Of a stretch of 13,211 nucleotides of DNA, positions 8,330 through 13,211 are shown piece after piece (the stretch's first letter is position 1; every line of letters starts with the position of its first letter). The translations under genes were made by a program, and so were the position numbers. The notes under the pieces were generated by a model. That model was not told where the DNA came from, searched no databases, and was given only the letters and a program-made list of their open reading frames with translations. Source of the stretch: Russula earlei (lineage: Eukaryota > Basidiomycota > Agaricomycetes > Russulales > Russulaceae); the NCBI GenBank assembly GCA_025769875.1, contig JAGFNK010001198.1:1-13211 (forward strand), read 5' to 3'.

Positions 8330-8883
8330 GGTGGGATTCTGAGTTGTTGTCAGCTGTAACAATAGGTGGGGCTGAACCTTGTAGTTGGATTCTAGTTGGA
8401 GTGAGCGTTCGAGGGACTGCTTGTGGTACGTTGCTAGTTGTATGAGGAGTAGGTTGTTGGGTATTACGCCAAGTAGAAGGTCCTGGAGTGGTGCTTCGAG
8501 TGCTCTGAGCAGTTCCTAGGATAGCGGTAACTTCTTGAGGTGTTCTGGCTGAGAAATCGACTTCTCGATTGTTATAGTAAACCCAATGTCTTCTAGAACG
8601 GCTCCACTTGACTGGTCTGTCTAGGAAGAGGCCTGTGTAGTTATAGGGGTTGAAGTCTTGAACATTTTCTGCTCCTGGGGCTGCCGCTTTAAGTTGTTCG
8701 GTGGTAACTTCAGTCGTTATCATCTTCGTATAACCAAGTGTCAGAAAGATTTCCGTGGTTGATAATAGGTGTGCCTGCAAATTTTCCTCGGTAACAGTGA
8801 TCTTGGGTGTCGTAACTGAGGTTTTCAAATAGGAGTGGGATTAGATTTTCTTCTTCGTCAGTGATGTCCCTCCTAGTGCTCAT
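8283..8883 (-). pseudogene. Upstream gag-associated ORF (N-terminal Gag-like protein), one frameshift
   Basis: An ATG at 8883 opens a frame with MSTRRDITDEEENLIPLL and runs 57 codons to a TGA at 8712. The adjacent frame then continues the coding-like sequence from about 8715 (TEVTTEQLKAAAPGAEN, NPYNYTGLFLDRPVKW, RRHWVYYNNREVDF) through a Thr/Pro-rich tail to a stop at 8283. A one-base change near 8715 would explain the switch. Its end overlaps the gag ATG by 47 bases in a third frame, so it was either a separate protein translated ahead of gag or the native N terminus of Gag. It starts only five bases after the stop of the preceding broken frame. I do not recognise a named domain; function unknown, probably particle-related from position. 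Confidence 0.6.
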
Positions 8884-9349
8884 AGATCTAGACGACTGTT
8901 ATAGTCCAATGGCCGTTGTTCCTAGGGTATGCAATGGTGTAGGCTGGCTTTAGTCGAATGGTATCGGGTCTTCCTTGATGTTTTCTTAATTGGATTCGGG
9001 AGTATTCTTCAGTAATGCTGCTTTCGTGTTAGAACTACTCGGGTTTTCCACAGATATCCTTTCAATTCTGCTGGAGAGATGGCAAAGTCACTTATTTCCT
9101 TGGTGGGGTGCTTGTAAACTATAAAGTGTGTCAGTCGTTGATGCCAAGCTTGGGTACAATAATTCTTGAATTCAATTAATTCTCTCCTTGAACAGTGTAG
9201 GTAGGTTTAATGCTAAGAAGGATTGTTCTGGTAGGTAGCAGTGTAAATCAGTATTCCTAAGATCAGTACTATCAGGGGATTCAACAAGGGGTGATGCAAA
9301 GGGTTGGGTAGGTATAACAGGGGTAGGAATACGGTTGGTAAACAAGGGT

Positions 9350-9354
9350 ACGTA
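9350..9354. repeat. Target site duplication ACGTA, left copy
   Basis: ACGTA directly abuts the solo LTR on this side and is repeated at 10317-10321 on the other side. Five bases is the usual duplication length for Ty3/gypsy integrases. Confidence 0.85.
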
Positions 9355-10316
9355 TGTCAAGACTCACTGTTGAACTATCCAGTTCAAGAGCGAGGGATAA
9401 GCTCGAAGACGAGTCGATAGACGTCCAAGACTGCGTGGGCAAGGAGTAGAGTCCAGAGTAGTAACAGATACCAGAGAGGAACTGTTACTGTGAGAGTCGA
9501 GCAATCACGCAGGGAAGAGGCCAGGGTAGACACAAGGGGATGGTCCTTAAAGGAGTATCCCAGGGGTAGAGAGTGCCGTAAACAAATGGACAGTCTGAGG
9601 ACTGTCCGCTACTTTATTGAGCGCTTATATACTACAAGAGAGCTGCTAAATAGGGAACAAGTCATAACCTTGTTATCAAGCACAATAGAGTGATGAGTAA
9701 GAAGTCAGAGGACGCTTACTGAGCATGCTCAGTCATGCTCAGTAAGCTGCTGAGTAAGAAGCTTCTTTTGATGAGTAAGAGCTTCCATTGTCCACGTGTT
9801 CACTGCTTTAGTACACGTGCAAGCACCTGATTCATTTCCTGTTAGTTAGTTTAGGGCCGGTCATTTGAGGACTTGTAGTTTGGTTATGGAATAGTGTTAT
9901 CTTATAAGGCCCTTATATAGTTCTATTAGGGTCCTTAGAGTCGACCCCTAATACTTCTATTAAGGTCCTTAGTGTTGCCTTATAGTTCATTCTATAGTTA
10001 TTAGAGTTGGTCTAATAACGCGTTGTAGGGCCTTTGATACTAGGTTAGTACCTATTGTAGAGTTCCTAGGGTCGTTCCAAAGGGTCCTTAGGAAGGCTCT
10101 AATACTGTCCTTAGTTGCTAGAAGGGTTGCCTTTAAGTGGGGCTTGCTGTATGTCGATTGTGCCGAGAATCGCTCGCGCAACAATGCGCGCGCGATATTG
10201 TGGACACCTCTAGTCACCCCTTTTGCTCGTGTGAACAGGGTGGCATCATAGAGGCTGGGTTTCCTCCTATAAGGAAGGGTCCTTCAAGGGCCCTCTCCGG
10301 GGAATGGTTCATGACA
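9355..10316 (-). mobile_element. Solo LTR (962 bp) of a related gypsy family
   Basis: On the minus strand it begins TGTCATGAACCATTCC at 10316 and ends GTCTTGACA at 9355, the same terminal style as the host element's LTRs. It shares with them the ATGGACAGTCTGA word, the TATATAAGC box and an AGGGG-rich U5, but most of the sequence differs, so it is another family. It is flanked on both sides by the five-base word ACGTA (9350-9354 and 10317-10321), a perfect target duplication. There is no internal region, so an element inserted here and later lost its interior by recombination between its LTRs. It contains no gene. Noted inside: three TGAGTAA words (9694, 9751, 9772), a palindrome CTGAGCATGCTCAG (9719-9732) and repeated GGTCCTTAG words around 9930-10110. 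Confidence 0.9.
9587..9631 (-). promoter_or_regulatory. Solo LTR core promoter: TATA box, predicted start decamer and hairpin
   Basis: The minus strand reads TATATAAGCGC from 9631 and AGACTGTCCA at 9596-9587. A perfect inverted repeat GGACAGTC-TGAG-GACTGTCC spans 9588-9607, so the decamer is the 3' half of a hairpin in a transcript initiated a little upstream. The decamer and its position are shared with the LTRs of the host element. Confidence 0.5.
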
Positions 10317-10321
10317 ACGTA
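10317..10321. repeat. Target site duplication ACGTA, right copy
   Basis: Exact match to 9350-9354. Taking out the LTR and one copy leaves the surrounding reading frame continuous (codons for Tyr-Val-Pro-Leu across the site), which supports both the boundaries and the idea that the interrupted sequence was protein-coding. Confidence 0.85.
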
Positions 10322-11381
10322 GGCGTCAGGAGGGGTAGGAGGTAATGGTCTTTCGACAAGGAATCCTCTTGCGTTGGGGATTGTTTCTCTCTCAGGGGGT
10401 CGTTGGGACGATGCGCATCTTCTGTGTCGAGGGGCCAGATTTATCGAATGGGGAGGTGGTAATCGCCTGGCATCCACAAGGTAATTCCGTCAGGAGTAGG
10501 AGGTGTGTCTGGTCGAAAGTTGCACGTGCAATACTCTGTTTTGCAGTTACACCTTGCTATCCACGGATCTGACTCAGTATTTTCTGTGCTAGCAGACCAA
10601 CATTCTTGGCTAGTTGGGACAGTGGTCTGAATCGGTGTGAGGGGTCGAGGGGCAAGACTTGAGGCTTCTAGGATTGCTGGGACAGAATAGTATGTAGGGG
10701 GACCAGTATATGAGGCGTCTGGGCTGGTAATTGCCCAAGGTTGATTATAGTCTGCGTCGTACAACCACGAGTTAGTTTCCCAATCAAAGGTGTTGTGTAT
10801 TCCTGGTACAACCGCAAGTTGGATGTAAGATTGGTTTTCCCTTTGTATTCTGTTGAGACATAGGTGGTAGAACTGGACAGTGAGACGATAGTAGCTGATG
10901 TATGTCCAAGCTAAGTAGAACAAGTGGTATCCTGTTCTCAAGGAGTGGATAATGATGTGGTGACGTGGTTGAATGACTCTGGTCCAGAGGTTTAATTCAC
11001 TGGCGCGTAAGGATTGGTAGTCAACTGGTTGTCCTTGGATGTTCTTCACTTGAGCAAGGTGCCAATATAATAATAGTTGTTGTCGTGCTGGTGGTAGAAG
11101 TCGACTAAGGGTTTCAAGGTATAGTGCGTGTTCGTCGTGGCTTAGAGTTGTCCAAAAGGTAAGACTCCAAGGAACTCTTTAACAATAAGGTGGGGGAAGT
11201 CCTCGTGAGGTGGTTCAATTTCTGGTACGTCGTGTAAGTTGGTTAAAGTGGTGACAGGGAACGCAACGGAGGCCCAGGTTCGATAGTGATTTAGATTTAG
11301 GACGTGTCTAGTGATAGCGTCTTCTTCTTCGTCTTCTTCTAAGGCATATTCTCGTGGCACTTTAGTTAAAACAAAATGATC

Positions 11382-11435
11382 TTTATTCGATCTTTATTGA
11401 AGCGTTACAAGGGTGGTTCTTACTTTTTAAGAACC
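11382..11435 (-). terminator. Hairpin over a stop codon followed by two AATAAA signals
   Basis: A perfect 8-bp inverted repeat GGTTCTTA-CTTTT-TAAGAACC (11415-11435) overlaps the stop codon of the 307-codon frame (11429-11427). About 30-50 bases further on (minus strand) come two AATAAA words at 11398-11393 and 11387-11382, within tandem 11-base units. This resembles a fungal 3' end with polyadenylation signals and would separate the first extra frame from the second. Function is inferred. Confidence 0.4.
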
Positions 11436-12350
11436 ATGCGCAAGATCTATAGTTTCGAGCTGGTACCTCTCAATTATCTCGAGAGGGTTAAGGGGAATAC
11501 GAGGCGTAAAGCAGAAGCGAAGTAATTGGGGGTTAACGTGGATGGTGTCGACTGTATAAGTCGAATAGTGACGTAGGGACACGCGGTTACTGTTTTCCTC
11601 AAAGTGTAAGTAGCCGTATGCGAAAGCGAGATGTCCGTCCAGGAAGTCGTGTACGATAGATAAGCATAACGAGCCCTTGTAAGCAGGGTGGTAAATAGCA
11701 GGCAAGGTAAGTAGTTTCCTAAACAACGAGGTGTTAAAAATGTATGCGATGCGTCCGAGGGGAAAGTCAGCGTCCGGGGCGTATATCCCGACATTGGAGC
11801 AGATGCCGAAGGGGGTGAGGTTGTACTGGGTGGCAAGGGCAGTGTTGGAGGGCTCTACCGCAAAAGTGTGGACGATGCGTGCACGAAAGGCGGTAGTGAA
11901 GGTGTCTGTGAATGCGCGATGAGCTAACTGGTCTGAGGTAGGGATGCGTCCAAGGTAGTCTTGATGATTCAAGTCGTGGAGGGGACGCCACTGCTCCTGG
12001 CGACGATTGGTGGTAGGGAGGACAAAGTACTGGTGCGGATGGAAGCGAAATACTGTGCAGGGGGGATGGTCGAGGAAGCCTTCAGGTAAGGGGGGACGGT
12101 CCGCTTGCTGTTGCTCGTTTTGCGCTGGAGGGGGAGTGCCAACAGGGACAAAGTCACCTGGGATAGGCTGGGCAGTGGTAGGAGACGATGGGGGAGCCGT
12201 TGGGGAGTACAAGAGGCTGAGGGGTGAGGATGTGTCGACCGGGTCGACGTCTTCAGTGAGGATGCGAAGGGCGGTGCGTGGAGTGGGCTGGAGAGGAGAA
12301 GGGAGACGCAGGGAGGTATTGACAAGAGTGGGGGAGTTGGGAGTAGACAC
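11427..12350 (-). CDS. First extra 5' ORF of the gypsy element, unknown function, lacks an ATG
   Basis: A frame of 307 codons opens with GTG at 12350, only 46 bases after the 5' LTR, and ends at TAA 11429. An in-frame TGA lies 15 codons before the GTG (12365). The translated frame contains no methionine anywhere, so it cannot start at ATG as it stands; a spliced leader from the LTR (an acceptor-like TGATCAG lies just upstream), a non-ATG start, or loss of the ATG are possible. Residues 1-95 are rich in Pro, Ser and Thr (PTAPPSSPTT). From about 100 on, a compact, aromatic-rich region follows (TVFRFHPHQYFVLP, NLTPFGICSNVGIYAPD, GRIAYIFNTSLFRKLL, GYLHFEENSNRV). Its long intact frame suggests real coding history. 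I recognise no domain, signal peptide or membrane segment. It is not a normal component of Ty3/gypsy elements. Confidence 0.6.
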   Translation of the reverse strand: MSTPNSPTLVNTSLRLPSPLQPTPRTALRILTEDVDPVDTSSPLSLLYSPTAPPSSPTTAQPIPGDFVPVGTPPPAQNEQQQADRPPLPEGFLDHPPCTVFRFHPHQYFVLPTTNRRQEQWRPLHDLNHQDYLGRIPTSDQLAHRAFTDTFTTAFRARIVHTFAVEPSNTALATQYNLTPFGICSNVGIYAPDADFPLGRIAYIFNTSLFRKLLTLPAIYHPAYKGSLCLSIVHDFLDGHLAFAYGYLHFEENSNRVSLRHYSTYTVDTIHVNPQLLRFCFTPRIPLNPLEIIERYQLETIDLAHGS

Positions 12351-12384
12351 TTGAGCGTTGGCTGATCAATACAAGAATGATGAG

Positions 12385-12394
12385 AGACTGTCCA
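12385..12394 (-). other. Candidate primer binding site for self-priming
   Basis: Two bases inside the 5' LTR end the minus strand reads TGGACAGTCT. This is the exact reverse complement of AGACTGTCCA at 12691-12682, the predicted first bases of the element's transcript (32 bases from the TATA box). In the Tf1/sushi group of chromoviruses the 5' end of the RNA folds back onto the primer site in the same way and replaces a tRNA. The match is seen; its use is inference. Confidence 0.6.
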
Positions 12395-12396
12395 GA

Positions 12397-13211
12397 TGTC
12401 AAGACACGTACTGCTGATCACTAAGGACTCAGGAGCAGGTGGGCAAGGGTCGGAACAGATGGTACATGGCGAAGGTGGCGTTGAACAGGAGGACGAGCCA
12501 AATGACGAGGAGGTACCAGATGGGGACTGGTAGGTGTTGCAAGAGACAAAGGCGAAGGCTAGATGCCAGTGTAGCGAGGGGCTTTAAACAAGGTGGTTGT
12601 TGAAGAGTACCTTGAAGACGAGAGTAGACTTTAAACTGAGCGGTCGCAGGGGAGTACCCAGGAGGATGAGAGTATCACAAATGGACAGTCTGACGACTGC
12701 CATGCTTCATTGGGGCTTATATACAGTGTACAGGGTCGATTACAAAGCACTGGGACTATTCTAGACTCTTTGGTACCATCCAATAGGACTACAGAGGCAT
12801 AAACTTGCTTGTGTCAAGTTCAGGCTTACTGAGCGCATTACTGATCATTGTGGAGCGATGACATCATTATGATGTCACTGTGGGCGCTTAGTGAGCCTAT
12901 GAGGTCACTGTGGAGTCGCTCCGTCAGCCATGATGTCATTGGAGCCTTGATGACAATCAGATGATTATGCAACAGTTTCTAAGAGTTTGTGCTGCTGTTT
13001 CGGGTCCATGGTGGCTGGGTGGCCATGTGGCTGCCACGCGATGATTACCCGATTAGGAAACCGGTGCCTGGTCGTGTTAGAGTGCCTTTGCAATAGCAAT
13101 ATCTTGTACCACAGGAGGGATAGCCCAGACAGGAAATGGAAGGGAGTTGGCACTGCAAAGTGAGAGAAGGTCTTTCTTGAGTAAAATAGGACAATCCTTG
13201 GCCAGGACTTG
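12397..13211 (-). repeat. 5' LTR of the gypsy element, cut by the window edge
   Basis: This block begins (plus strand) TGTCAAGACACGTACTGCTG and follows the 3' LTR at 2581-3408 to the last base of the window; about a dozen terminal bases are missing. TATATAAGCCCC lies on the minus strand from 12723. Transcription from here would run leftward through the extra frames, gag and pol. Differences from the 3' LTR are mostly transitions plus a few small indels, including four extra bases near 13130. The short open frames inside it are not genes. Confidence 0.9.

Larger units (their letters stand above)
8888..11360 (-). pseudogene. Second extra 5' ORF of the gypsy element, unknown function, frameshifted and split by a solo LTR
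   Basis: Coding-like sequence can be followed in pieces. Piece 1 (11360-11142) is acidic at its start (EEDEEED) and reaches KEFLG. Near 11160 the frame changes and piece 2 (about 11165-10441) continues with LTFWTTLSHDEHALYLETLS, an aromatic-rich stretch (YHLFYLAWTYISYY) and a cysteine cluster CNCKTEYCTC (10551-10522). A TAA at 10443 ends it. A third piece (GFLVERPLPPTPPDAY) leads into the solo LTR; the frame is exactly continuous on the other side (YVPLFTNRIPTP, from 9354). After a stop at 9172 two further pieces follow in other frames (EFKNYCTQAWHQRL; then TEEYSRIQLRKHQ to GHWTITVV), ending with TAG at 8890. Without the solo LTR and duplicated target it is about 1.5 kb. No ATG opens piece 1. 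No family recognised; no signal peptide seen. It is now broken. Confidence 0.55.
2581..13211 (-). mobile_element. Large Ty3/gypsy chromovirus-type LTR retrotransposon (5' LTR runs off the window)
   Basis: The element is bounded by two long direct repeats (2581-3408 and 12397 to beyond 13211) and is transcribed on the minus strand. From its 5' end it holds: LTR, primer site 12394-12385, an open frame of 307 codons (12350-11427), a broken second frame (11360-8888) with a solo LTR inside, gag N-part (8883-8283), gag (8329-7373), protease (7433-6747), pol (6856-3656), polypurine tract (3422-3413) and 3' LTR. The order protease-RT-RNaseH-integrase-chromodomain defines a chromovirus. The internal region is 8988 bases, or about 8.0 kb without the solo LTR and one target copy; that is longer than the gag-pol part alone (about 5.2 kb). 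The five bases outside the 3' LTR (TTGCT, 2576-2580) are the expected target duplication; the partner is outside the window. Confidence 0.9.

Noticed and set aside
9172..9354. Idea that 9172-9360 is a separate small gene
   Set aside because: Its first codons belong to the solo LTR, and its frame continues exactly from the other side of the insertion, so it is a fragment of the interrupted frame.
9930..10120. Possible tandem repeat array (recurring GGTCCTTAG words)
   Set aside because: Unit spacing and sequence between the words vary; it is short-word repetition within an LTR, not a regular array or CRISPR.
10441..11049. Idea that the second extra frame is an env-like glycoprotein
   Set aside because: No signal peptide and no clear terminal membrane segment; the aromatic-rich stretch contains His and Arg and is a poor membrane span, and env genes usually lie after pol.
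12007..12354. Plus-strand open frame of 115 codons rich in Gly, Arg and Val
   Set aside because: It is the antisense shadow of the Pro/Ser/Thr-rich leader of the minus-strand 307-codon frame; no independent support.
11969..12421. Second minus-strand open frame of 150 codons overlapping the 307-codon frame
   Set aside because: Low-complexity Ser/Pro/Leu composition and a start inside the LTR; it reads an alternative frame of the same C-rich sequence.

Overview
The window reads as a transposon-rich stretch of a filamentous fungal genome, most likely a basidiomycete and probably an Agaricomycete. This rests on a PIF/Harbinger-type transposase with short fungal-style introns (68 and 51 bases) and a chromodomain-bearing Ty3/gypsy retrotransposon whose LTRs begin TGTTACGAACC. 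The species assignment is inference. I see no convincing host gene, tRNA, rRNA or CRISPR.

Layout, left to right. (1) 1-228: no gene seen. (2) 229-1592, minus: a decayed DDE transposase with two introns, four in-frame stops and frame changes. (3) 1726-2580, plus: the 5' end of what looks like a Ty1/copia-type element (LTR with TGTCAC/GTGACA termini, TATA box, a primer-site-like stretch, and a short open frame) that stops at the next element. (4) 2581-13211, minus: a large Ty3/gypsy chromovirus. Its 3' LTR is 2581-3408, its polypurine tract 3413-3422, then pol, protease, gag and two extra 5' reading frames, and its 5' LTR starts at 12397 and runs off the window. (5) 9355-10316: a solo LTR of a related family, flanked by a perfect ACGTA duplication, inside the second extra frame of the gypsy element.

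The structure is a nest: gypsy in copia-like, and solo LTR in gypsy. The gypsy element carries gag with a CCHC knuckle, an aspartic protease, RT, RNase H, an H2C2/DDE integrase, a GPY/F module and a chromodomain. Gag, protease and pol sit in three different frames; pol itself is a clean 1066-codon frame.

The most interesting points are these. A ten-base segment just inside the 5' LTR is the exact reverse complement of the predicted first ten bases of the element's own transcript, the hallmark of Tf1/sushi-type self-priming. The same decamer occurs at the predicted start site of the unrelated-copy solo LTR. The element also has about 2.5 kb of extra coding-like sequence between the 5' LTR and gag: one 307-codon open frame that contains no ATG at all, and a second, broken frame of unknown function with a CxCx4CxC cluster.
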